Positions 47,409-57,265 are shown, counted from the stretch's first letter. The stretch: DNA of 64,000 nucleotides from Alphaproteobacteria bacterium (GCA_019752515.1 JAIEMB010000021.1:49400-113399), one strand, 5' to 3'. Translations and numbers: made by a program. Notes: generated by a model from the sequence alone, not told the origin.

Positions 47409-50400
47409 TCTTCACGTGCCAAGAGTCTTAATTGGCGGTTGATGACTGTCATCATTGCAAAATCAACAACTGAGGCACTTCTTAAATCAGAGAGAATAGA
47501 CTCAATACCTGGCGAATTAAGAACACCTTTTCCAAGCGTTCCATCTTCTTTAAAAAGAAGATCCAAAGATTTGGTATTTATCAAAACTTTCTTTGTAATC
47601 GCACGCTGATTGAGATACAATTCTTCAATAAGTGCATTGGCTGCAGCTTGCTGCCAATGGGTCTCTCCCGAAAGCTGTAAAGCCGCTTTTCGAAGCCATT
47701 CAAATCCGAGTTGTTGGCCAATTGCAAAATAAACACGCGCTACTATAGAAATTTCAATATTTGTTTCTTTGCTGAGCGTAATTATATCTGGTGCGGACAC
47801 AAGAGGTTCTAAAGAAAGCAAATGGTTAGCTAGGGAAGGGGGTAAGCCCATGTGTTCATATTCTTGGCATCTATCTTCGTGAAGTTGACGTTGAGAAGGT
47901 GCAAAAAAAGACGGCAAATCTTCTCTCAAGATATCAAAGTCAGGCTTAAAATATTGAATTATTGCATCGATATTTCGATGAGATTTATTATATCTTATAA
48001 ACCAATCCGTAAAACGCTTCACGTTTTCATAAATATTAAGCATCAGTTCTGTTTGGAAAGTTGGGGGCAAATTATCCATTATTTCAAGCTCACGCCAAAG
48101 CCAGACGAGGTCTAAAAGTTCTCTCACCGTAAGGTAAGCGCGAACAACATCCGCACCTTCGACTTCTAATTGACGTTTCATTTCATGAACAAATGTAATA
48201 CCCATGCGATTAACAATACTGCTCGTAAGGAGATTAGCCGTAATATCTCGTTTGAGGGGATGAGTTTTAATTTGTTCTTGATAACTATACTGAAGCCGCT
48301 CTGGAAAGTAACCTAACAATCGAGAATGCAAAATTGCAAGGTCAGGAATCTCAGATTGAATAAGTTGGTGCTTGAGAGAAATTTTAGCGTAGGCCAATAA
48401 GACAGCAAGTTCGGGACGTGTAAGCCCTTGCTTATCTGCTGCTCTACGGGCTATTTCTGTCTCATCCGGTAAATCTTCTAAAGCTCTATTTAAAATTCCT
48501 TCACTTTCTAGATCACGCATCAGGCGAGCTTGCTCATCTAAAAGGCGAAGACTCTGACTTCGAGAAAGACTAATGACTTGATTTTGCCAAAAATTGTCCT
48601 TTAAAACCAACTTTCCAACATCATCTGTCATTTGCTCTAGGAGCTCATTTCGTTTCTTAATCGTAATTTCTCCAGAAGCCATAATCTGACCAAAAAGAAT
48701 TTTAATATTCACTTCATGGTCTGAGGTATCCACACCTGCAGAATTATCGATGGCATCTGTATTAATGCGTCCCCCATTTTTGGCGTATTCTATCCGCCCT
48801 AATTGGGTTACACCTAAATTAGCGCCTTCAGCAATAACCTTGGCTCTGACTTCTATCCCGTTAATACGAAGGACATCATTCATGCGGTCACCGACCACGC
48901 TATTGGATTCGGCCTTCGCCTTAATATATGTCCCAATCCCTCCAAACCATATGAGATCCACTGAGGCTTTTAATATATAACGAATGAGCTCATAGGGTGT
49001 AAGATGATCCTCCCAAATATTGAGAAGAACTTTCATTTCAGGGGTAATTTCTATAGACTTAGCACGTCTTTCAAATACACCACCTCCAGGTGAAATTAAC
49101 ATTTTATCATAATTAGCCCATGTGGATTGGGGCAGATTGAAAAGTCGCTTCCTTTCCTCATAACTTTTTTTAGGGTTCGGCGATGGGTCAATAAAGATAT
49201 GAAGGTGGTTAAAAGCAGCCACTAATTTTAAATGGTGAGAAAGAAGCATGCCATTTCCAAAGACATCCCCTGACATATCCCCGATTCCCACAACTGTGAG
49301 CTCTTCTCGATTGGCATCAATTCCCATCTCACGAAAATGTCGCTTAACCGACTCCCAAGCCCCACGTGCAGTGATTCCCATCTTTTTGTGGTCATAGCCC
49401 GTTGAACCTCCAGAAGCAAAGGCATCTCCCAACCAATAATCATAATCAAATGAAATTTGATTTGCGTAATCCGAGAAGGAGGCTGTTCCTTTATCAGCTG
49501 CAACAACTAAATAAGGATCTTCGTCATCACGTCGAATGACATCACATGGATGAACAATTTCCTGTCCCTTAATATTGTCGGTAAGATCTAGCAAACCACA
49601 CATCATGATTTTATAACAAGCAATCACTTCTTCTTGGAGAGCGTCTCGATCCTCTTTAGGTGGAGGATGCTTAATAATAAATCCCCCTTTTGAACCTACA
49701 GGAATGATGACAGCATTTTTCACCATTTGGGCTTTCATTAAACCAAGAATTTCTGTCCGGAAATCTTCTTTTCGGTCTGACCAGCGGATACCCCCCCGTG
49801 CAATTTTTCCTCCGCGCAAATGCACAGCTTCGACGCGAGGAGAATAAATAAAAATTTCATATAGAGGACGAGGCAACGGCATTTCATCAATGGTTGCACT
49901 ATTTATCTTAAAAGATACATAAGGTTTAGGCTTACCGTCATCAAATTGATAATAGTTTGTTCTTAACGTTGACCCAATTGCATTCACAAATTTGCTGAGT
50001 ATCCGATCTTCATCTAAATTATCCACACTCACCAAAAGAGCTTTTATCCGATTTAATATTTCTTCTCTGGCTTGTTCTCGGTCTTCTTTGCATTCAAGAG
50101 CAAATTGGCAGGAAAAAAGTTGAATCATAAGGCGACAGATAAGAGGATATTTTGCTAGAGCTTCTTCCATATAAGTTTGGCTAAAAGTGACCTGAAGCTG
50201 ACGAATGTACTTTGCATAGGCACGAATGAGTTGACATTCTCGCCATTCAAAATTGGCACGAATGATAAGACGGTTAAAACCATCATTCTCAACTTCTCCC
50301 CGCCAAATGCGGCTAAAACCTTCCAAGAAATGATTAGAGACGCTATCTAATTCGACAGGATCTCCTTCATAGGTTTGCATTTCAAAATCATGGATCCAAA

Positions 50401-52231
50401 CCTTTTGACCATCAGATAGAGTAACAACGAAAGGGACTTCACTCAATACGCACAGATTCATGTTTTCTAAAACAGGCAACACATCTGACAAGGATACGGA
50501 ACCTTCAAGAGAGTAAATTTTAAGTTTAAGGGTGTTTTCCCTTTCTCCCTCTAAGCGGTTTAAATGGGCTCTTAAGCGTGATTTGGCAAAAGCTTGTTCA
50601 ATTTCATTAATATCAATAATAGCTTCTTTTGCGGTAAATCGTTCTTGATACCCCTTGCTGAACCCTTTCCCGTAACGCTCAAACAAACGTTGACCTTTTT
50701 GTTCACCTAAATCCATGATAAGGACATCATGTAAATGGTCACGCCAGGTGAGAGAAGCTTCAATCAACTCATCTTCAATCGCTTCATGGTCATAAACCAG
50801 ACTTTCCTTATGAAGAAGTCGCAAAGAATAATGAACGCGAGCAAAAGCCAATTCTCCAAGTTGGGTTTGCCAATTTGTAAGCTTTGCTTGAAACGCTCTT
50901 TCAAGAATCTCTCCCATTTTTTGACGGAGTTCACTGTCGTATCTTTCGCGTGGAACATAGACAAGACAGGATACAAATCGCTCAAAGCTATCCGTTCGTA
51001 CAAATAGAGTCAGACGTTGACGATTCTGAAGTTGAAGAATAGCCATACTTGTTTCAAAGAGCCAATCTTCAGAAGCTTGAAAAAGCTCATCTCGAGGAAA
51101 TGTCTCAAGAATATGGGCAAGTGTTTTTCCATCATGCCATTGTTCTGAAAACCCAGATCTTGAGAGAATTCGTGAGATTTTACGCCTCAAGAGGGGAATA
51201 TCTCGAGCACTTTTATTATAGACAACGGATGTAAACAAACCAACAAACATCGAAATCCCTGTGACGTTGCCAGATGCGTCAAACTGTTTAATAACGATAG
51301 AATCCATCGGGTCACGACGATGGACAAGAGATATTTGGCTTGTTTTCATAATAACCAGCGGATTTGGTTCGATAATATATCTTCGATTTGTAGGCGTAAT
51401 TTCAACCCCTTTAAAAATATAGGTAATTTCTTGTTTTGAAGGATCACACAATATGCCGAGACCTTCTTCAGGTACAAGGCTTCTCTTGATGGTTGTTTGT
51501 CCAGGAATGAGGTTATATTCACAAAATCCAAGGAAGGTAAAATGATTATCTCCAATCCATTCAAGAAAAGAAAGGGTTTCTTCTAATTCCTCATGAGCAA
51601 TATGGGGAGGAAAATTTTTGAGGTTGGTTATAGTGACTTTGAGACGCTCTCGCATCGGCATCCAGTCAGTTACAGCAAGATTTACATCCCGCAGGGCACG
51701 AGCCACTTCTTCTTCTAATATCTTGAGCTTTTCTGCTGAATTCGCCCCTAAAACTTCACAATGGATAATAGACTCATAATGCTCTTTTGTATTTTTAGAA
51801 GGTGATGCAATAAGTTTTTTTATTGTATGTTTTTTATCTCGTTCAATTTGTATAACCGGGTGAATCACAAGATGGATTGAATAGCCCAAACTGTTAATAG
51901 CTCCTGTAACGGAGTCAACAAGAAAAGGCATATTATCATTAATAACTTCTATAATGGTGAAGGGAGCAGAATATCCATTTACCGCTCTTTTTTCTGTAAA
52001 TGCATGTATTTTTGCACTTCCAGGCACGCGCTGGAGACTGAAATTCCATACCTCATAAACCGAATCCACCAGAGTTTTGAGAGAGGATTCTGTTAAATCT
52101 TCTAATGAAACATTTGCATAATAAAGCCTAGCAAATGTTTGAGCCATTTCGCCAAATTCAGTCGGAACACGCCGTTTTATGCTTTCAGCAACTTGATCTA
52201 GAATGTCCTGCTTATGTTTTTTTTCATCCAT
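47405..52231 (-). CDS. gdhB: NAD-specific glutamate dehydrogenase, large type
   Basis: 1608 residues; oxidises glutamate to 2-oxoglutarate and ammonia. This is the 180-kDa class known from Caulobacter, Pseudomonas and Streptomyces clavuligerus. The N-terminal regulatory part (about 1-700) holds ACT-like segments (VINDNMPFLVDSVTGAINSL). The catalytic core has GGIRWSDRKEDFRTEILGLM, AQMVKNAVIIPVGSKGGF and VVGIGDMSGDVFGNGMLLS, and VDLIWFGGIGTYIKA. The ATG at 52231 is chosen over one at 52300. For an intracellular bacterium this is a direct route from host glutamate into the TCA cycle. Confidence 0.95.
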   Translation of the reverse strand: MDEKKHKQDILDQVAESIKRRVPTEFGEMAQTFARLYYANVSLEDLTESSLKTLVDSVYEVWNFSLQRVPGSAKIHAFTEKRAVNGYSAPFTIIEVINDNMPFLVDSVTGAINSLGYSIHLVIHPVIQIERDKKHTIKKLIASPSKNTKEHYESIIHCEVLGANSAEKLKILEEEVARALRDVNLAVTDWMPMRERLKVTITNLKNFPPHIAHEELEETLSFLEWIGDNHFTFLGFCEYNLIPGQTTIKRSLVPEEGLGILCDPSKQEITYIFKGVEITPTNRRYIIEPNPLVIMKTSQISLVHRRDPMDSIVIKQFDASGNVTGISMFVGLFTSVVYNKSARDIPLLRRKISRILSRSGFSEQWHDGKTLAHILETFPRDELFQASEDWLFETSMAILQLQNRQRLTLFVRTDSFERFVSCLVYVPRERYDSELRQKMGEILERAFQAKLTNWQTQLGELAFARVHYSLRLLHKESLVYDHEAIEDELIEASLTWRDHLHDVLIMDLGEQKGQRLFERYGKGFSKGYQERFTAKEAIIDINEIEQAFAKSRLRAHLNRLEGERENTLKLKIYSLEGSVSLSDVLPVLENMNLCVLSEVPFVVTLSDGQKVWIHDFEMQTYEGDPVELDSVSNHFLEGFSRIWRGEVENDGFNRLIIRANFEWRECQLIRAYAKYIRQLQVTFSQTYMEEALAKYPLICRLMIQLFSCQFALECKEDREQAREEILNRIKALLVSVDNLDEDRILSKFVNAIGSTLRTNYYQFDDGKPKPYVSFKINSATIDEMPLPRPLYEIFIYSPRVEAVHLRGGKIARGGIRWSDRKEDFRTEILGLMKAQMVKNAVIIPVGSKGGFIIKHPPPKEDRDALQEEVIACYKIMMCGLLDLTDNIKGQEIVHPCDVIRRDDEDPYLVVAADKGTASFSDYANQISFDYDYWLGDAFASGGSTGYDHKKMGITARGAWESVKRHFREMGIDANREELTVVGIGDMSGDVFGNGMLLSHHLKLVAAFNHLHIFIDPSPNPKKSYEERKRLFNLPQSTWANYDKMLISPGGGVFERRAKSIEITPEMKVLLNIWEDHLTPYELIRYILKASVDLIWFGGIGTYIKAKAESNSVVGDRMNDVLRINGIEVRAKVIAEGANLGVTQLGRIEYAKNGGRINTDAIDNSAGVDTSDHEVNIKILFGQIMASGEITIKKRNELLEQMTDDVGKLVLKDNFWQNQVISLSRSQSLRLLDEQARLMRDLESEGILNRALEDLPDETEIARRAADKQGLTRPELAVLLAYAKISLKHQLIQSEIPDLAILHSRLLGYFPERLQYSYQEQIKTHPLKRDITANLLTSSIVNRMGITFVHEMKRQLEVEGADVVRAYLTVRELLDLVWLWRELEIMDNLPPTFQTELMLNIYENVKRFTDWFIRYNKSHRNIDAIIQYFKPDFDILREDLPSFFAPSQRQLHEDRCQEYEHMGLPPSLANHLLSLEPLVSAPDIITLSKETNIEISIVARVYFAIGQQLGFEWLRKAALQLSGETHWQQAAANALIEELYLNQRAITKKVLINTKSLDLLFKEDGTLGKGVLNSPGIESILSDLRSASVVDFAMMTVINRQLRLLAREE

Positions 52232-52446
52232 GAGTTTCTCTTTTTTTCTCCTGAGAACAGTATGACAAAAAAGAAAAAATAAAGCAAAAAGATGTAACAC
52301 ATTTGGTCTATTCTAATTTAAAGACCATTGCATAATTGAAAAGATGACTTGACGAGGATTAGGAAGGATGATTTTTAAGAGAGAAGATTTGCTATTTCTT
52401 CAATTTTTATGCCTTTATTCGTAAACATGCTCTTAAATCGTACACA

Positions 52447-52921
52447 TTATCCATAAGATACCTTATTTGAAACCTTTAAAAGGTTAAAAGCTATAGCTTT
52501 AAGGGTCATTCGTCCTTGGACTTGGGTGGTGGTAAGATAAGGAGCTCGGGTAAATTTAAATTTTTGCTTCAAGGTTCAAAACCCTTGCTCAACCCTATAC
52601 CGAATCTTCGAAATCAATCGATTAAATACTTTTTGCCCATAGGTTAAAGGCTTTATTTCTTTTGGCTTTCTCCACAAGGCCATTCTTAATCCCCTTTTAC
52701 CTCAGCAAATCATTATTCTTCTGAGAGGCATACCCCTTGTTTCCATAAAGTCTCTTATCTCGCCGGTTCTTAATAACCTCTTCCAATTCCTTGACTTCAG
52801 AAACATGAGTTGGGGTCACATGAACCTGATCAAAATCGACCCAGTTATCATCAATAGAAAATCCCCCCAAAAGGCTTAACACTAAACACTCCTCTCTTTC
52901 CTGCCTCCACACTAATGACTT
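52447..52921 (-). pseudogene. IS5-family transposase pseudogene
   Basis: The minus strand reads the last third of an IS5-type transposase in broken pieces: FDQVHVTPTHVSEVKELEEV, RLYGNKGYASQKNNDLLR, a stop codon, KGIKNGLVEKAKRNK, a frameshift, then TYGQKVFNRLISKIRYRVEQ, another stop, and KFKFTRAPYLTTTQVQGRMT with LKAIAFNLLKVSNK. At least two stops and one frameshift rule out function. The N-terminal two thirds are missing and no terminal inverted repeats could be assigned. Confidence 0.85.
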
Positions 52922-52969
52922 GAAAACTTAACCCGACAAAAAACAAGCCAAGGCCGAAGTGTTTTGGCA

Positions 52970-53239
52970 TTATTCGGTATCCGTTGAAGCGAGAAACGAA
53001 GACTCTTTAAGAGAAAGTGCCCCTACAACCTTAGCTAGCTTTTCTACTTCAAAGACTGTGATGTCAGAATCTTCTTGTGCTGCAGGTAAAGACTGAGGTA
53101 AGGAGCTTTTCACCAAACTCATCCAACTTTTATCTTTCTGTTGGCTGCTATAAGATATAAGTTTTTTATAGGAAGAAGTTTTATAATAACCTTTTTGAAT
53201 AGAAGCCCAATTTAGAGGCAATTCCACTGCCTTCACCAT
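52970..53239 (-). CDS. possible small protein or gene fragment, unrecognised
   Basis: An open frame of 89 codons (VKAVELPLNWASIQKGYY at the start, FEVEKLAKVVGALSLKESS near the end) lying just upstream of the IS5 pseudogene on the same strand. No Shine-Dalgarno, signal peptide or family is evident. It may be the remains of a gene cut by the insertion. The spacer 53240-53506 shows another short minus-strand frame (53367-53441) and nothing convincing. Confidence 0.3.
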   Translation of the reverse strand: MVKAVELPLNWASIQKGYYKTSSYKKLISYSSQQKDKSWMSLVKSSLPQSLPAAQEDSDITVFEVEKLAKVVGALSLKESSFLASTDTE

Positions 53240-53506
53240 ATTGTGATAAGTTCTGATTCTTAGCTATTTTATCAATAAAGAGCTCACTTTAACTGAGCTG
53301 CCTTTAGGAAAGGAAAGAGGGATAATTACGAAACGAGGGAGGTAGTGATTTTAAAAAAGGGAATGATAAATTATTTCAAATGCAGAGGGAACCTACAGCT
53401 GAGTCAGGGACGGTAGGGGCTTTAATGGCTTTTTCAAATTTGCTTGCCATGTGCTTTCCCAAGCTATTTATAAAATTTTTAACCCTTCCTAATTTATTGA
53501 TCTCAT

Positions 53507-53553
53507 TGGTGGGCGCTGATGGATTCGAACCATCGACCCTCTGATTAAAAGTC
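53507..53553 (-). other. 3' fragment of tRNA-Lys(UUU); attachment site of an integrated element
   Basis: Read on the minus strand, this is the 3' half of tRNA-Lys from the anticodon loop (CTTTTAA) through the variable region, T arm (GGTTCGAATCC) and acceptor to an encoded CCA at 53507-53509. The 5' half is absent: sequence right of 53553 does not form the D arm, acceptor 5' strand or the matching anticodon stem. A tyrosine integrase starts 200 bp away. This is the pattern left when an element integrates at the anticodon loop. The intact tRNA should lie at the far end, beyond this window. Confidence 0.85.
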
Positions 53554-53752
53554 TGTTTTCGTATCTTTCTTAGACCCCTTAAGATACCTTGCTCTTTTCA
53601 TTTTTCCTTTGTTTTTTCTTAATTTTTTGTCCTTTTTTTGGCTACATTGAACTATATTCATCTTCATTCATTCTCGTTCTCTTGGTGAAAATTTGGAGGA
53701 ATTTTTTTCTCACCTATGCTATAGTCCCATTCTTGATAATCAGTGGGGTTAT

Positions 53753-54907
53753 ATGCCTAAACTTACAAAACGATTTGTCGAATCTATTATACCGGATACC
53801 GATAAAATGATAAAGTATTGGGATTCAGAATTGAAGGGATTTGGAGTTATTGTCCTACCAAGCGGAAGGCGTACCTACTGTGTCCAATATAGAAATGTGA
53901 ACCGTGTCAAGAAAATGTTTAAAATTGGAACCCATGGGCAAATTACGACAGAAGAAGCGCGTTCTCTTGCTAAAAAATATTTAGGGGGCGTTATTCACGG
54001 ACATGATCCTGCCTCAAAGAAAAAAGACAGTCCCATCCTTCTAACAATGCATGATCTTGCTCGAGATTATATTTTGCATCATGGAGAAAAGAAAAGGCCA
54101 AAAAGTCTGCAAGAAGATCAAAGGCTCTTAAAGAACTTCATCTTGCCTTCTTTTGGAAAAAAGAATGTGACGGATGTTTCTCGACGAGATATTGAAGAAT
54201 TTCATCGTGAGCATAAAAAGACCTCCTATCAAGCAAATAGAGCTTTAGCGGTTCTCTCTAAAATGTTCACTCTAGCAAATAATTGGGAATGGCGAGAGGA
54301 TAACCCTGTAAAAGGGATTGAGCGTTATCTTGAAGAGAAAAGAGATCGTTGGTTAACGACTGAAGAGTTAAAAGTTCTTTGGAAAGTCCTTGATGAATAT
54401 CCTAATCAATTGGCCGCGTGTATATTTAAACTCCTTATTTTGACAGGCGCACGCAAGGGAGAACTCATACACGCCACTTGGGATCAATTTGATTTAAGGA
54501 AAGGCGTCTGGACTAAACCTTCTCATTTAACCAAACAAAAGAAGAAAGAACACCTTCCTCTTTCAACTGAAGCTCTTGAGATTTTAGAAACCATGAAGAC
54601 TCAAGCTTCATCGCCTTTTCTCTTTCCTGGTAAAGTAGAAGGAAAATCCATTCAAGAAATTAAAAAAGCATGGAACACAATAAGAAAAAAATCAGGGTTC
54701 CCTGATCTTCGTATTCATGACCTCCGCCATACTCATGCTTCTCATTTAGTTTCCAGTGGATTGAGCTTAAGCATCGTTGGAAAGCTTTTAGGTCATACTC
54801 AAGCCTCAACGACTCAGAGATATGCTCACTTAGCAGATGAGCCCTTACGACAAGCGGCACAGCTTTTTGGCAGTGCGGTAAAGAAGTTAACTACAGAGCA
54901 GAAATAG
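53753..54907 (+). CDS. int: tyrosine recombinase (integrase) of the tRNA-Lys element
   Basis: 384 residues from the ATG at 53753 (an in-frame start at 53693 is less likely). N-terminal DUF4102-like arm-binding domain (PKLTKRFVESIIPD, DSELKGFGVIVLPSGRRTY), a SAM-like core-binding domain, and a C-terminal catalytic domain with Arg in LTGARKGELIH, the HDLRHTHASHL box, LGHTQASTTQRY with the nucleophile Tyr, and a short tail. All catalytic residues are present, so it could be active. Its own 3' end is followed within 30 bp by a decayed copy of the same region. Confidence 0.95.
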   Translation: MPKLTKRFVESIIPDTDKMIKYWDSELKGFGVIVLPSGRRTYCVQYRNVNRVKKMFKIGTHGQITTEEARSLAKKYLGGVIHGHDPASKKKDSPILLTMHDLARDYILHHGEKKRPKSLQEDQRLLKNFILPSFGKKNVTDVSRRDIEEFHREHKKTSYQANRALAVLSKMFTLANNWEWREDNPVKGIERYLEEKRDRWLTTEELKVLWKVLDEYPNQLAACIFKLLILTGARKGELIHATWDQFDLRKGVWTKPSHLTKQKKKEHLPLSTEALEILETMKTQASSPFLFPGKVEGKSIQEIKKAWNTIRKKSGFPDLRIHDLRHTHASHLVSSGLSLSIVGKLLGHTQASTTQRYAHLADEPLRQAAQLFGSAVKKLTTEQK

Positions 54908-54932
54908 GACTTGAGAAGCGCTTTGAATCGTG

Positions 54933-55050
54933 AGGGTATATACTTTAACAGATGAGTCTTTACTGCAGCAAGCGGCCATTCTGTCTGGACATTTTGAAAA
55001 TCTATTCAGTCAAATGTTAAAAGTCCTAGACATAAGGGAAACTCTAATAA
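54933..55050 (+). pseudogene. decayed integrase 3' end, first copy
   Basis: Starting 25 bp after the intact integrase, the frame RVYTLTDESLLQQAAILSG matches the C-terminus of the intact protein (RYAHLADEPLRQAAQLFGS). The reading continues (HFENLFSQML) into unrelated sequence. Only the last 20 or so residues are recognisable. Confidence 0.55.
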
Positions 55051-55121
55051 AATTACAGCCCGCAGGTTTATCAACACTAATCGGTTCCGCCACCTCTTAA
55101 GGGGGACGATGTAAAAATTAA

Positions 55122-55313
55122 TACTGCTTATCCACTTAACTCCCGTTCAAATACTTAACCACTTGAATGATTGTGGATTTCTCTCATTTTGTCTCTAAAG
55201 TTTTTACTATACCTATAAGTAGAAATGCTAGTATTCTCAAGCCTTACAAAGCCTTTGCCTCTAAAACATCCTATATAATTCACCTTTAACGGGAGTTAAG
55301 TGGATAAGCAGTA
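55122..55313. mobile_element. 192-bp MITE-like element with 26-bp perfect inverted ends
   Basis: The ends 55122-55147 and 55288-55313 are perfect 26-bp inverted repeats (outer part TACTGCTTATCCACTTAACT). They are flanked directly by AATTAA on both sides (55116-55121 and 55314-55319), which looks like a 6-bp target-site duplication. The 140-bp interior holds no open frame. This is the build of a non-autonomous miniature element; the parent transposase is not in this window. Confidence 0.8.
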
Positions 55314-55452
55314 AATTAATATTAAAGAATGCAGAGGGTGAAGACCCGATATCTATTTGATTTAGTAGTAAACAAGCGATGACAATATTTATAACCTATT
55401 TTTTTTCCATAGTGAAGTCTCACTCTACATGAGACAATGGTAAAGTTTTCTT

Positions 55453-55478
55453 AATCCAGAGAAAAAGCTGGATTTTTT
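55453..55478 (+). terminator. terminator-like hairpin
   Basis: AATCCAG pairs with CTGGATT across an 8-nt loop and is followed by TTTT. No intact plus-strand gene precedes it closely, so it may be left from a deleted gene. Confidence 0.5.
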
Positions 55479-55544
55479 AAAAGGGTCATTAAGGGGAACC
55501 TGGATCAGTTTTTATGAGCGAAAGGGGATCAAATCTTCTGAACG

Positions 55545-55637
55545 TTAAGGCATCTAGCAGACACACCTTTAAGAGAAGCTACAAAGTTGCTTGGGATTAA
55601 GATGAAAAAACTTGCATCATCTAAAGCAGCTGCGTAA
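55545..55637 (+). pseudogene. decayed integrase 3' end, second copy
   Basis: The frame LRHLADTPLREATKLLGIKM continues KKLASSKAAA to a stop at 55635. It aligns with the tail of the intact integrase (HLADEPLRQAAQLFGSAVKK). No upstream part of a gene survives; sequence before 55545 has stops in this frame. Confidence 0.6.
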
Positions 55638-55655
55638 TAAGCACAATTTATTCTG

Positions 55656-56483
55656 CTAATCATTAGCCTTCTGGACTTTCCATGCTTCTCCAGAAAGTTT
55701 CTGGAGAAGCATGGCTTCTACAAAATTATGGGCCTCTTCCTGGTTATATTTATAGCCAGCTTTTAAAAGAGGGACAATGTCATTTAAAAATACTGCATCT
55801 TGACGTTTTTGAGCCATGTTCATCTGAAATTCAGCTTTTGTAATGGTTTTTCCTTCTTGCTTCATATAGACATTGAAACATTCCATAACTTTGGAATATT
55901 CAAGGTGAGGATTGTGTTTAAGAATTGTATAAAGATCAAAAAGATCTCTTCCTTTTTTACGTTGGTATAAGGCACGTAATTTCGTACCCAATAATTCTTC
56001 CAGGGTATATGTCCTAATGTTTGCTGTACTGCTAAACCATGTATTTTCTACTTCATACGAGACTTCTAAGAGTTCTAAGTGATGAAAGTGTTCTCGTGTA
56101 TTGATTTCAACTTTTACACGCATAGATTGAGTAGTATCTTCTTCTGCTGTGAATCGGTAATAAAGGGTTGCCCTTCCTTCAGAGAGCTTCCATTTTGGTT
56201 TTCCTAACCAGAGGCCTAAGATTTTACGTAGCTCTTGAAGAAGAGGCCCTATAGGACCACTCTGAATTTGAACAAAATCGATGTCTTCCGAATACCTTGC
56301 TGCGGGTGATGAAAAAAGTTTATGAAGGGCAGTGCCACCTCTAAAAATAAGGTGATCACGTAAGAAAGTGTTGGAGTAAACCTCAACAATTATCCGTGAC
56401 AAGATCAAATCCTGTTCGACTTGCGCCAATGAAGGCCATTGAACCTTCTTCTGCCATTCTAAGAGGTAAGGACGAGGAATCAT
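55656..56483 (-). CDS. abiEii: AbiEii/AbiGii-type nucleotidyltransferase toxin
   Basis: 275 residues of the DUF1814/AbiEii family, the toxin of type IV-class AbiE systems, which blocks phage or cell growth by nucleotide transfer (CCA-less tRNA in studied relatives). Motifs: LIFRGGTALHKLF (49-54), YSEDIDFVQ with the catalytic Asp pair (67, 69), KVEIN, and LLGTKLRALYQRKKGRDLFDL. All four family motifs are present. Its start overlaps the antitoxin stop by four bases. It lies inside the integrated element. Confidence 0.92.
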   Translation of the reverse strand: MIPRPYLLEWQKKVQWPSLAQVEQDLILSRIIVEVYSNTFLRDHLIFRGGTALHKLFSSPAARYSEDIDFVQIQSGPIGPLLQELRKILGLWLGKPKWKLSEGRATLYYRFTAEEDTTQSMRVKVEINTREHFHHLELLEVSYEVENTWFSSTANIRTYTLEELLGTKLRALYQRKKGRDLFDLYTILKHNPHLEYSKVMECFNVYMKQEGKTITKAEFQMNMAQKRQDAVFLNDIVPLLKAGYKYNQEEAHNFVEAMLLQKLSGEAWKVQKAND

Positions 56484-57265
56484 ATGTCAGGCTCCAATTT
56501 TTCATTAATAATAATGCGCCATTTCTCATTTCTAGGAAAAGCTTCCTTAGATCCATCGCTTCTCAAAGAGAAATATCGTGGAGCGTTCTTTTTGATAAAG
56601 CGATGCAGAGTCGCCGTTTTATGAGAGTAACCCAGCTCATCAAGGATGTAACCAAGTCTCTGACTATACGCAGAAGGATAATATATAGCTACGTTTTTTA
56701 AACGTTGTGCCTTTATTTTTTCACCTAATTCAGATAAAATAGTCGCTACATGGTTAATATGTCCACATTGCTTCATGTACTTAATCAAGTCAAAAGCAGT
56801 CACTTCAGGAGGAGAAACATTCATATAACCTGTTGGTGTATTCCTTTTTTGTTGAGAAACACTAGTTATCACTTTTGAATAATACAAATGAATTTGAGAG
56901 CTTCCAATATGTATTAGAGGAAGTCTCTTATCACAAATAACTTGAAAGACTTGAGGAGCTTGATGAGCTGCGCCATGGTAAGCAGCTGCTGTTAAAAGAC
57001 CCACATAATAATTACAGCCATGCGCCTTCATAAGATGATGAATGTACCACTCAGGAGGAGGAGCTCCTAAAGCCCAATACTCAGGAGGGACGATCAAATA
57101 AAGATGTTGGCCAAGGTATGTTATATTTCCTGCTTTGACATTTCTTGCTAAAGTTACTTTAAGAGAGTTTTCATGTGTCTCTATTTCTTTAAGTGCTTCT
57201 GCTTTTGAAAATACATATATTCCCTTGCTTTGGATAGATTTTATAAAGCTCTTATAAGTTTGCAT
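56480..57265 (-). CDS. abiEi: AbiEi-family antitoxin
   Basis: 262 residues, upstream partner of the toxin. N-terminal winged-helix segment (SKGIYVFSKAEALKEIET with RNVKAGNITYLGQHLYLIVP) of the AbiEi_4 type, then a C-terminal domain with YYVGLLTAAAYHGAAHQAPQ, the segment typical of these proteins, and VSPPEVTAFDLIKYMKQCG. AbiEi proteins repress their own promoter. The ATG at 57265 is taken; a GTG at 57274 is possible. Confidence 0.9.
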   Translation of the reverse strand: MQTYKSFIKSIQSKGIYVFSKAEALKEIETHENSLKVTLARNVKAGNITYLGQHLYLIVPPEYWALGAPPPEWYIHHLMKAHGCNYYVGLLTAAAYHGAAHQAPQVFQVICDKRLPLIHIGSSQIHLYYSKVITSVSQQKRNTPTGYMNVSPPEVTAFDLIKYMKQCGHINHVATILSELGEKIKAQRLKNVAIYYPSAYSQRLGYILDELGYSHKTATLHRFIKKNAPRYFSLRSDGSKEAFPRNEKWRIIINEKLEPDI

